Of a DNA stretch of 64,000 nucleotides, positions 48,604-58,410 are shown in pieces; within the stretch, counting starts at the first letter, position 1; the number at the start of each line of letters is the position of its first letter. The DNA lies in NCBI RefSeq assembly GCF_050947875.1, contig NC_134574.1, positions 150,820,434 through 150,884,433 of the forward strand. The letters are read 5' to 3'. The DNA comes from Dermacentor variabilis (lineage: Eukaryota; Arthropoda; Arachnida; Ixodida; Ixodidae). A program made the position numbers and the translations under genes. The notes below the pieces were generated by a model. The model had not been told where the DNA came from. It saw only the letters and a list, made by a program, of their open reading frames with translations, and searched no databases.

Positions 48604-48896
48604 GGCTGCTCTGAATGCTGCTTTCTCTACTGCTTACTATTGTCTTGCCGCAAACTAACCCGGCCGCAACGACAACCACAATTACCAGCTCTGTTTCTGA
48701 CACTAACAAAAGCCTGGCAAAGCTCAGAAGAAGAAAGTCCCGCACTCACCAAACCTCGCAGGCAGGAATTCCGCGCAGTCGTTCCGCTGCAGGCAACCAG
48801 TCGTCACACAGGGCTCGTTGCACTGCTCCCGGATCGTCGTTGAGCTGCTCAGCATACAGTCAACTGCATCTCTTCGCTGCTGGCCTCCGTTGTCGC
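48604..48896 (-). other. Retrotransposon leader
   Basis: Untranslated region between the primer-binding site and the gag ATG, where a packaging signal would lie. A 117-codon minus frame (48724-49077) begins in the LTR and could act as an upstream ORF, but has no recognisable product. Confidence 0.6.
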
Positions 48897-48915
48897 GATC
48901 CCACCGCTGCCACCA
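48897..48915 (-). other. Primer-binding site, tRNA-Leu type
   Basis: The minus strand reads TGGTGGCAGCGGTGGGATC two bases (TC) after the 5' LTR. The plus strand of the site, ending CCGCTGCCACCA, corresponds to the 3' acceptor/T-arm end of a tRNA-Leu (AAG-type as I remember it) with CCA, with one likely mismatch at the far end. Confidence 0.8.
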
Positions 48916-48917
48916 GA

Positions 48918-49718
48918 TGTTTGGATCGGACTGCTGGTACGATCTGTTGGGAACTCGGCGCTGACGCCCGTGGTTGTACCTGGGTCGCAAGCCCCAAGGG
49001 TAGCGTTGGCCTGGCGGCCTGGGGTACAACTGGGAGCATCCGAAGGTCCCGGCAAAGCATGAGTCGACTGGTAACAACGAAACAACTTGTTTATTTTAAC
49101 ATCGCAAAGAGTTGGCGGTCAGGTTTGACCGAAGTAGAGAGACGGGAGAGCACTTCACTCAACAGAAGAAATCGGAGCCCTCCTTTTGGCGTCCGGGGGC
49201 AGCTGTTTTTATACTCTCGCAGTTGAGGGCAAGAAGGAACCCCTCAAAAGACGAGCACGTGAATGTACAATGGGCTAATGGTGACGCACACTGTCGTGGC
49301 GCTGCGCACGATCTCGTAGCACCCTGTCGTGGCGCTGCGCACGATCTCGTAGCACCCTGTCGTGGCGCTGCGCACGATCTCGTAGCACCCTGTCGTGGCG
49401 CTGCCGGTCGGACACAATGACTGTAACGAGAAGATGGTCCCTGCTTTGGCATCGCCTGTTTCGGGCACAATGACTGGAACGAGATCCCTGCTTTGGCATC
49501 GCCTGTTTCGGGCCCAATAACTGGAATGAGATCCCTGCTTTGGCATCGCCTGTTTCGGGCACAATGACTGGAACGAGATCCCTAGGCGGTCGCATCGCCG
49601 CAGACGCGCCTGGAAACACCTGGCGATGAGTGTTGCGGCGACGACGATCGGGCCAAAATGTCTGCCGCCCCGCCGCAGTCGCGCCGGCAAAACCACGTGT
49701 CGCAGGCGAAACGCAACA
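48918..49718 (-). repeat. 5' LTR
   Basis: 801 bp, element-sense start TGTTGCG and end GATCCAAACA. Indistinguishable by eye from 42811-43611 (offset exactly 6107). Carries U3 tandem arrays at 49292-49404 (33 bp) and 49439-49579 (47 bp), then TATA, then AATAAA. Confidence 0.97.
49207..49213 (-). promoter_or_regulatory. TATA box of the 5' LTR
   Basis: TATAAAA on the minus strand (context GAGTATAAAAACAGC). Transcription would begin about 25-35 bases downstream, near 49180. The two tandem arrays lie just upstream, where enhancers would be expected. Confidence 0.6.
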
Positions 49719-49722
49719 GCGT
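49719..49722. repeat. Target-site duplication, right copy
   Basis: GCGT directly after the LTR's terminal CA, matching 42807-42810. The empty site would read gagctg-GCGT-gttattatt. Confidence 0.85.
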
Positions 49723-50300
49723 GTTATTATTATAGCTCTTAGGAGGACTGGAGTTGGTAATACTCGTCATAAATACCAATAACTGTCGACCTCCGACAGC
49801 GCAGCAAATGACTCGCGCGGCTTCTCCTGGTCGGAAGACGAGGCAAGGACGCATTTACGCGCAGGAGACTCTCCGAATTTGTGTGGACTATTGAGTAGCT
49901 TCAGCGTTCGCCAGCGCATTCGTCTGCTCTGTACTTGCTGTTGATGAGCAGATCTGTCGCTCGTACTTCCAGCACCATTATTACAAGAGCGGATTGTTCT
50001 TAGCGCTGGTGTTGCTGTTGTCTTGCTGGGCATTACGACCGGCTTGCACCACCCGTAGATGTGACGTATAGGAAAAAGCTTGCATACACAGCGAAGGTTT
50101 TACTATCTTTGTTTTTTAGAGAAGTTGCATGGCCGCGGCAAATCGAAAAAACGCCAACTGTCGTTCGTGAAAGCCAACGTAGCCTTCATTCTTGGCACTA
50201 TATTGCTTATTGTTTAGCTTTTTTTTGACTAATAATATGCTAGAAATGTATATATAATAATGCGACAGCATATCAGCTTTACGGTGTCATTTTGGCATGA
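49723..50300. other. No gene recognised
   Basis: Flank of the retrotransposon. An 88-90-codon minus-strand pair of frames (49582-50033) has no motif. Confidence 0.55.
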
Positions 50301-50302
50301 AG

Positions 50303-50470
50303 CAATTAAATTCAAATTAAATTCTGGGGCATTACGTGCCAAAGCCACAATGTGATTAGGAAGCCCACCGTAGCGAAGGACTCCGGAATTTTAAGCCCGG
50401 CGGTCGGAATTTTAATCATACGCTCTTGGGCTTAGTAGCGATGCGCCAAAGCCCGCACCACGACGGTTTA
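50303..50470 (-). mobile_element. Diverged SINE body (minus)
   Basis: Starts with the AT-rich tail (aattaaattcaaattaaatt), then GGGGCATTACGTGCCAAAGC, ATGTGATTAGGAAGCCCACC, GAAGGACTCCGGAATTTTAA, blocks of the 24.3-kb SINE in reverse. Head not recognisable. Confidence 0.65.
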
Positions 50471-53330
50471 CGAAAAATTTGGCATAAGTTCAGTGCGACT
50501 AGAAGTACAAAATTTGAGGCGGTTCTTGTGCTCAGTAGATCATACACTGCTACTGACAGTGAGCAAAGGCCTCATGGTAACTGCCGCAGTACTGCACACA
50601 TGGCCCCAATTTGAAGTTGTCTATTGCCCTTTTGCAACCACGTGATCATTACACATTCTATCTTTCCAGCGGTTATCTTGCGCAAGGTTTAATTTGCGTC
50701 ACACGAGATGAGATTTCCTTATTTTGACACGCTACATTTAATGCCATCAATTAAAACCATTTTGTGAACTAAGAAAGTAAGTTGTGACTTGTTTTTTCAA
50801 AATTTTATTCGGATAAAGCAGGGCTGTTACAGAGCTGCGACTGCGTGCCCGTGGTTTTTCTTCTTCTCTAGTTATCTGAGTAAATAAAGCTTCGAAGTGA
50901 GATAACTAGCCAAATTTATAAAAATAAATGTTGGAAGACGTAGAAGTAATAATAAAAAAACTTTTTATTCTAACCGTCCATAACATGATTAATGGTATCT
51001 GTGTTTTCCAAATCGCAAACCCCAAATCAACGGAGGGGCCTTGATGATTTCGGTCAGCTATAACTGCTTCTATACTGTCTGTGAAATCGAGATAAAAAAT
51101 ACCAGCCTACTGGCAAACGGCGCGTAGACAGCCTCTTTCTTATTTGAGATGAAGCCATCATTCCTGCCTAAGGACTGGCCGTACTGTAACGTGTGGTAAA
51201 AAGCATTTTACTATCTACCACATCCCTGAGTTGTGTCATTCGATGCCGAAATTACGGTCCTGCTACATTTGACGCGCAGGTAACCCTTTTCCGTACGTAT
51301 CTCAAATGCTTTAAGGAAAGAAGGAAACACAAAGAAGAAGGAAAGAGAAAGAAAGGAAGGAAGAAAGCACGTTCACGGGGATGAACTGCGGATCATGGCA
51401 CGCATACACAAAAACAAAGAAAAGGATGAAAGAAGAGAGAGACCGGGAGAGTGCCCTGCTGTGTTGTCGTACAGTATTTCCCCCCTTCTTTAGCCTTACA
51501 CAATATATTGCTCTTTGGAATGTTGTTCAACCAAACGATAATGGCTGCTTTATTACAGATACTAAAATTAGACAGTATTTAGAAACAAATAATTGATAAT
51601 TAAACGCAAATTAAAATGAGGTACTAAAAAACAAAGCACACCCCCCCCCCCCCCCCATTGCAGGCCGGAATAAACCCACGAAGACGTAACGGCCCCAATT
51701 CAATGCTCCGCCGTCTACGGTGTCCACATCACCCTTTTACACTCATTGCGAAAAAAAAACGGCTGTTTCCTTTCGTACAAAGGAACGGAGAACGCGGTAG
51801 CAACAGTGCGAAGAGGAAGGCGGGAGAGAGAGAGGCTGCCGAGTGCAACAGGCAGCGAGGCAGGCCTTCACACAGAGTGTCAGCAGGGGAGCGTGCAACA
51901 CAATTGCAACCCAGCAACGCGTCTAAAGAGCCTCGGCTTCGCTAGCCGTGTCAGCCCTAATTTGATAAGCCCGCTATCCTGCCCCCTCCCCCCCCCCCCC
52001 TCGTGGGATACCGCTGCCCACTGACCGAGTTTTGACCGAGAGGGGAGAGGCGAAGTGCAGGGCGATCGATTAGCGGCCTACGGGCGCAGGACACCAGAGG
52101 GAGCGCGGGAGTGGAAAGAGGACGCGCATTTACTATTTGCCGCCCACTGAGAGAGACACGCTTGCAGGCGAAGTCAGAAGCCGGAGCCATTTTTGTTGCA
52201 GGGAGCTCCGGTATAACGATTCTTGCTGTGTAACTAGTAAGACGAGGCAGGAGAATATTACGGTCGCATACATGGAATATTCAGACACACGCGACAAACA
52301 AAACAAAAGAACAGCGAACTACTTGTGAAACGACGTCTTAGTAGGCAAGTGGATCAGTGCTTGTCTTAAGTGGTGTCTTGTAGACAACGTATTCAGCGGT
52401 ATATTTTTCTTCTAAGCTCTGGACCGAGCTGGGTCTGAATTGCGTGTTTGGACCTGTCATCCGTCGTAGTAGGTAGAGGACTGCGAAGTGTGAAAGCACT
52501 TCGGTAGTTGGGTGGACAGTACTTGGATGTTTGATGAAACTCGCTGCCATGTCATCCTTAGCTTCATCACGTTCATTCCTATTCTTCCACCGATTTGTTT
52601 ACAATTCTAACAGTCCTAACAATTCTAACAATAGTCTAACAATAGTCTAACAATTACTAACAGTGTATCTGAGTTACTTTTTTACTTAATCTCTCCTTAA
52701 CACCTTATTTTACAGCCTTCGCTGTCTCACTACCACCCTTTGAAAAGCTTAACTGGAATCGCACTCTTCAGCTTATCGATAGGCCATCGCCAAGCTGAAG
52801 AAATGCAGGCGAAGCGAGTGGCAAAAGGCAAATGGCGGACTTCAAAAGAGCAGCAAGAGAGAGTTGCGACCCTCCTCGGCTTGTCCACCACCGCGTAGTG
52901 CCCCTACACAAACGAAGACACTTCGGTATAAAGACGTCGGTGACTTTAGCCTTCACCAACACGAAAATACATTGCTCATGCTCTCCTGAGTGTGTTTGCT
53001 CCAAACAGAACCGCACGGAATAGTGCTGGACATACGGCTCATAACATTGCGCCAGGCATGGCATGTCATTGCTTCACATTTTGGGACAAATTGTGGCATT
53101 AAACACAACGAAGTGTCGCAACTGCTTTACACTAGGGTATTGTTTCTTTTTTTAGCTCTCGCTTAAATGAAGAGGCTAAAATTAAATCCCACCTTTTTTT
53201 CTAGATTTTGATTGCAGTATGCACTGTAAATTTCGGAACTATGGGTCGCCACCTTTTCCTTGAAAAATCTTGTCACTCGTCTCAACAGGTTTACGCTGAC
53301 ATTTCCTATCACACCACCATTTCCTTTCTT
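50471..53330. other. No gene recognised
   Basis: Contains a 16-C run (51641-51656), a C-rich run near 51983-52000, a GAAAG-rich patch at 51320-51370, and a TAACAATAGTC short tandem near 52605-52665. The GC-richer stretch at 51640-52210 is open on both strands without motifs. Confidence 0.55.
51641..51656. repeat. Poly-C tract (16)
   Basis: Sixteen uninterrupted C. Confidence 0.95.
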
Positions 53331-53799
53331 CTATTGTTTCCTACCCTTTCCCGCACGTGTAGTGAGTAGCAGTCAGCGGGAAATTTATTCTGATTAACCT
53401 ATCTGTATATCATCTCCTACTTGCCTCCTCCTTTCTGATGCTACTTGTCCAAATGGCGAGGTAGAAAAGCCGAGTAATAGGTCACCCCTCATAAACTACA
53501 ACGTAATGGGTCAGGCGCGTTTTGTACAGAATTACATGACCTCATGCTTACTCAACTTTTCTACAGGTACAAGTTTGCGCAGAACTTGGAGCTACCACAC
53601 ATGGCCTTTTTTGGTCGTCATTTACTCACGAGGGAACGTCTTCGCGAAAACGGTCGTATATAGAATGTAATAAGTTGCCTGCCTTGTCAAAGCTTGTTTC
53701 AGCTCTATCCGTCTTTTGTCTTTGCACAACTTAATGTCCGGCAAATGACTGTCACGTGCGGGAAGCTTTCTGCCGGGCATGAATTTACGCAAGGGGAAA

Positions 53800-54660
53800 T
53801 GGATGAATGGATTTTATGAGCGTCCCCTTTGGAACGAGGCGGTGGGTTGCGCCACCAAGCTCTTGCTATTATACTGCCTAATGTACTACCTAGGTTAAAC
53901 AATGAAAAAAGAAAAAGAAACACTATGAACTACCATGCCCAAATTTTCTGATCCCCTATTCCGAACTGTGCTTTTGTACGTCTCCGTCTTTTGTCGTTTC
54001 CCTACTTTTCTTCCACCAATCCTCCAATCGCCTCTTACTAATGCCTATTACGGACATGTTTGCTTTACCACTGCTCCCGCTGAACCCAAGGGCTTCAAGG
54101 AGGCCAGTGGTGCCTAAATCTAGCACTCGGTAGACGTCTTCACATTCTAATAAAACCATGCTCCGCCGTTTCCCTAGCTTTACCGCAGCAAGCACATGCT
54201 TCTTCCTTCTTATATCTCGCTTTATAGGTGCGTGTTCTAAGGCATCCCGATCTCGCTTCAAAAGGTAATGAGCTTCCCTTTGAGTTATCATAAATGCTTT
54301 CTTTCCTGATTTCGTTTTTTTTCTCCTAAGTAGTTAGTCATGGTAGGTTTCTTTTTCATTGCAGCCATCCATGAGATTATTTCAGCGTCTCTGACTTTCC
54401 GCTTGACCTTCTTTGTTGCTGTGCTGCCCACCATACAGGCCACATACCTGCTGGTAAGCTTCCTAGTTCTTTTACTCCACTGTGAATGAATGTTTTTCCT
54501 GTACAGATACCTGAACACCCTCCCAGCCCATTTACTTTCTTCCATATTCCTCAGCCGTTCTTCAAACTCAATTTTACTGCGAGCTTCCCTCACTTCAAAA
54601 CTAGTCCAGCCCATATCACCCTGCACAGCTTCATTCGTAGTTCATGCAAACTGCCGCTAT
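53800..54660 (-). pseudogene. LINE C-terminal fragment plus 3' UTR, CATC-type tail
   Basis: Minus strand holds two adjoining frames, 54288-54626 (112 codons) and 53956-54291 (111 codons), reading as one decayed protein across a frameshift: WTSFEVREARSKIEFEERL, SQWSKRTRKLTSRYVACMVG, then DRDALEHAPIKRDI, LLECEDVYRVLDL, and a terminal SKRRLEDWWKKSRE. I recall this lysine/tryptophan-rich C-terminal region from tick non-LTR elements. The 3' UTR (53800-53905) shares CATTAGGCAGTATAATA and TGGTGGCGCAACC with 11936-12110 and ends in a CATT/CATC tail. No RT domain, so 5'-truncated. Confidence 0.7.
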
Positions 54661-54797
54661 CGGTTATGTAATCGCGATGAGAAGCGAATCTTTCAGGCTC
54701 ATAGAGTGTCCGCAATGCCGGTTACTGAATACAAGCTGTCATGCCGCTGCTTGCGTTTGCCTTCTGACCCCGCGGTACTCCACTCAACTGCATACCA

Positions 54798-54818
54798 CCC
54801 CCCCCCCCCCCCCCCCCC
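54798..54818. repeat. Poly-C tract (21)
   Basis: Twenty-one uninterrupted C, the longest G/C homopolymer in the window. Confidence 0.95.
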
Positions 54819-55655
54819 GCGAAAGAAGTTCCTGGCTTCGCTAGTGAGAGTGATCTCTTTAGCGATACTGTTGTTGCCGATTTCGCCATGTTTAGGAACA
54901 TGTCTGAACAAACTAGCTCGGAGCATAACCACCGTATTTCGGAGGCGTTCAGGGTGGCACAGGTACTACGTGTTGCCATTCCTTCTACATCTTTAAAAGC
55001 TTTTCGGGAACAATATATTTTTCGTAAAGCTTGCCGAAACTTTCGTAAACTTGTAGAATGATCCCAAATTCGTACACTTTACGAAAAATTACGGAGAGTT
55101 GGCAGGTTTGCAATTGTCTTGATGCTTATGGTCATATTGTCCTTCTGCAAGGGTCCGAACATTTACGCATTCCATATTCGATATTCCATACTAGACCATA
55201 CTCTAGAGCAAACTGTAGCACAGAGATTATTTCACTTAATATGGGAATGGTCGGCAGTCCACAGATTTGTCTAATATCGTGGCTATGGTTTCCGACGTTC
55301 TTGAGGCCTTGTTTAATTTCCTCTTATTTTCTAAATTAGCCACCAATCGTGGTTTAGTGTGCACAGAAATGCAATAAATTTCCGTGCACGTGCATAATTA
55401 TTGCAAGTTACTGAATTTTTAAGTCTAAATTTTATTGAGTGTGATCAATTTCCAAACTCGCCAAATCTGCATGAGCCCTTTGAAGACAGATGGAAGAAGT
55501 TAAGGCCAAATTTCTTCACTATTCCTAATGGTCGTTGAACCGACACGCTTGCAGCTCTCGAAGATGCTGCTAAGCCACAATTATCCTCAAGTAATTTCTT
55601 CGCATAACTCTACGCGCGGAGCGGTAATGAGCCCGTAGAGGCAGGAGAGAATCCA
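54819..55655. other. No gene recognised
   Basis: AT-rich sequence with only short, motif-free frames. Confidence 0.55.
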
Positions 55656-55665
55656 CGCTTCTGTG

Positions 55666-56095
55666 TAGAGCTGTGCACGAGCTCGGCCCGCCCGGCCCAC
55701 GGGCCGGGCTTGGGCCATTTGGAGATTCTCTTACTCGGGCTTGAGCCGGGCCCGAGCGAGGCTTTCTATGTCTCCGACAGACCGGTCGGGCTCCCCGATC
55801 TCGACTGCGCACCTTATGCGAAAGTATGCTTGTCGTCTCGCATGTAGGTACAGGAGGAAGTGCAATGTATTTATTCGTCAAAAATGGAATCTACAGGGAC
55901 GGGAGAAAAGTTTGTTTCTTTTTGTTTTGGCGCCACCTCATTGCAGATCGGGCCGGGGGGCCTTAACCCGGCCTAAGGCCGAGCCGGGCCCGGCGAACTC
56001 AGGCTTTTTTAGCGTCGGGCCGGAACGGGCCGCCTGTGGTAGTGTAGGGTCCGGGCCGGGCGCGGGCTCAGAATTGCGCCCCGTGCACAGCTCTA
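55666..56095. mobile_element. Non-autonomous hAT-like DNA transposon (430 bp)
   Basis: 14-bp perfect terminal inverted repeats: TAGAGCTGTGCACG at 55666-55679 and its complement ending at 56095. Flanks carry an 8-bp target duplication with one mismatch, CTTCTGTG (55658-55665) against CCTCTGTG (56096-56103), the length made by hAT transposases. Inside the ends are repeated GGGCCGGGC/GCCCGGCCC blocks in opposite orientations (subterminal repeats). No transposase is encoded; long frames crossing it are due to high GC. Confidence 0.85.
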
Positions 56096-56290
56096 CCTCT
56101 GTGCTCCCTGCGTCCGTTCGCAACGACGCGCCGCTCCCCTCTCGACCGCGGCGCCACCTTTCGCAGAGCGTAAATACGGGACTCGCGCCCTTTCCCCACC
56201 ATGTTTCCTCTCTCTCTTTATACCCTCTTTCTACCCTCTCGAGAGGCGGCCCGCGAATTCCCCTCACGTGAGAAAACTCGTGGCGGGCGC

Positions 56291-56757
56291 TGTTGCGACA
56301 TTGAGGTGGTCTGGTAGCGCTCGTCACCCGTTTCGTGACAGAGCGTTGCCAGCTCTCTAGTTGGTAGCGAAGTCTCCGAGTCAGGCATCGGTGAGCATAA
56401 CAAAAGGAACTTTATACACTATATACAAGTTATTATACAGGACAGGATGGGATCGGCACTGGGGCCGAGAGCTAATAGCATACGCGACTGTTTCCGCACG
56501 GCGACGTCCGGCAAGACTCCAACGCGTAACACATGTCACTCCACTCGAGAGCGGCACTCGGCTCACGGTGGTTCGGTGGATCCGGTTTTCCAGCCGGCGT
56601 CGTCGGGGCTTATAAAGCCCCGAGAAACGATTGTCACTCAAACGGCCCAATACGAAGCCAGCAGTCGACGGTCGTCCGAGAGGTCCAATCAGCGACAGCG
56701 CTGGATACCCGCTTCAACATTGCCGCGCGCGGTGACCTCCAGGGGAAAGGAAATACA
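56291..56757 (-). mobile_element. Candidate solo LTR (467 bp)
   Basis: TG...CA ends (TGTTGCGACA ... GGAAATACA) flanked by GCGC on both sides (56287-56290, 56758-56761). Layout resembles the LTR at 42.8 kb in the same orientation: a TATA-like site near 56610 (GGCTTATAAAGCC) and an ATAAA-like site near 56411 on the minus strand. There is no second LTR or internal region. The 4-bp match in GC-rich DNA could be chance, so the borders are tentative. Confidence 0.35.
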
Positions 56758-56761
56758 GCGC

Positions 56762-58255
56762 AAGGCTGTCTGGCACTTTGTTGCACGTTTGGACAGGTCG
56801 CTCGCTGATGATCCTCCACAGGACGACGCTGCCTGGGGGCGCAGCACCTTGACTTGTCAAGGAAGCGTTAGGGCGCTGTGTCTTTCGGCGCAGCACCGCG
56901 CTTGTCCAAAGGGCGTTCGCAGAATGAATTCTGCATCTTGTAGATTCGGAATCCGGGCTGGTTGTACGTGCACAACAGTGCTCAAAACGCATGTGGTGCT
57001 GCTCGGGTGCGGTTGGGCTCGCGCTCGGCGGTCCTCGATATATCGACTGCGCACTGCGTCGGCGAGTGTTGGCTACCGCGGCTCGCCTACAAGGAACGCT
57101 CTAACGAAGGCATGGCGCGTTGGCTCGTGCCGTGTGCCTATGACACGAGTTCTGGCGGAAAATTGCTCTTCGTCGCACCTTTACGACTCGCCACGGATGA
57201 TATCCCCATTTTGGACCGTCTCCACCAAGGCGAGAATTCACTACGTATTCCTGCAGCATGTCTGCAATGCATGATATCGTGCGTTTAATGCGTTAACTTT
57301 GAACTGTTATTAGATTCACGTCATGCACATGCGTAACACTTAAAGAGATTGACCGTGATGTCGTTCGCAACGTAATGTCGTTGCGAAAGGTCATTCGCCT
57401 ATACAATGCGGCCACCCTTGAAACCAATATTTAAGGTGACCAGATAATAACCAAGCAATATTAAACAACAAAGTAGATATTTGTTAGTTGCGGGTAGGAT
57501 ATAAGTGTGGGCATTGGAACCATTTCTAAATATTACTGCAGATCCTTGTTAACGCATTTGGCGCTAGCTACCGCGTGCTTTGCTTTAATGAGGCATAGGG
57601 CGGTGGTAGTATTACAGATGACGCTAGTGAACCGAGACACCTGGCACAGCAGTACGAACTTTATGAAAAGAAGTTTAGTATATTTCGGCCTATTTGAGTT
57701 GCATGTCGCATATTTAGCTTACGTTAATCTATTGCACTGTGGTATAGTGATGCACATTGTTGTGTGGTTGTAACCGTAAATTCGCTCCTACGAGCACTCT
57801 AATTCATGCAACAAAAAAAGGAGCTCTGTATCAGGTCAATATGACTGATCAATCATTTCTCAGTAAAGAATAAGGAAACAAAAAGGAAACGACCAGCAAA
57901 TGAAAGTGTCCTTGTTCCTCGTGCGGCCTTTTTGGAGGGTACTTTCTAGATGGCGTAAAACGCGATGCAAGACGTGGTAAGCTACGTGATGGCCGCTCGA
58001 AGGAGCGCGAATGAAAACAAGCACGAAAGAAAAAGAATGATATGGAGACCTCAGAAGGGTTTCTGCAGGGCACATCACCGTGAAGACAATCTGCTGCACG
58101 GGTTTGACAGACAACTGAAGCGCGTAGAGTGAGATAGCAAGCGGTGCTCCCGGTCATCTGCTTGCTGTGTGTTGTCGGACATGTGCTCTGTTTCCAACGC
58201 TGTTGCCTTATACTCACTGAAGCGTAAAGAACGTAGAGGAGATTCTGAGTGCTGC
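56762..58255. other. No gene recognised
   Basis: GC-rich to 57270, in continuity with a 275-codon plus frame (56447-57274) that I do not accept as coding. A 9-bp hairpin (TTCGCAACG/CGTTGCGAA) lies at 57364-57387. AT-richer afterwards, with nothing recognisable. Confidence 0.5.
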
Positions 58256-58261
58256 CACGGG

Positions 58262-58410
58262 AAAGGTAGGAGGAGGATATAACTTTATTGGGTCCTGAGG
58301 AACCCCTTCCCACCCACTCTTGGTTTAGTGGTCGGCAGGGGTCGCGGGCCGCACCCACGTTGGGACGGGAAGCCCGTGAGCCTCCGCAGCATCGGTCTAC
58401 GGGATAGGTA
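58262..58410 (-). mobile_element. LINE 3' end (minus)
   Basis: Minus strand: GAGGCTCACGGGCTTCCCG, a GC-rich stretch, GGGTTCCTCA, then GGACCCAATAAAGTTAT and a TCCTCCTCC tail. The terminal motif matches that of the LINE remnant at 15960-16265 except for two positions, suggesting related LINE 3' ends. No coding part. Confidence 0.6.

Larger units (their letters stand above)
42811..49718 (-). mobile_element. Complete Ty3/gypsy-type LTR retrotransposon, Gmr1-like domain order
   Basis: A 6908-bp intact element in minus orientation: 5' LTR 48918-49718, tRNA-Leu-type primer-binding site, leader, single gag-pol frame 48603-44098, short 3' non-coding region, 3' LTR 42811-43611. Both LTRs are 801 bp and start and end TG...CA; I see no difference between them by eye. 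A GCGT target duplication flanks the insertion. There is no env-like frame between pol and the 3' LTR. The element copies itself through an RNA intermediate packaged in Gag particles. The unusual point is gypsy-type polymerase with integrase ahead of reverse transcriptase. Identical LTRs and an open frame imply recent insertion and possible current activity. Confidence 0.97.

Noticed and set aside
48615..49226. 203-codon plus frame over the leader and 5' LTR
   Set aside because: Antisense shadow within the retrotransposon; its second half recurs unchanged in the other LTR.
56447..57274. 275-codon plus frame
   Set aside because: Lies in GC-rich DNA overlapping the candidate solo LTR, open in several other frames at once, Arg/Ser-rich with no motif; best explained by few AT-rich stops.
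57364..57387. 9-bp hairpin TTCGCAACG/CGTTGCGAA
   Set aside because: Isolated, with no T-run or functional context; stems of this size arise by chance in 64 kb.
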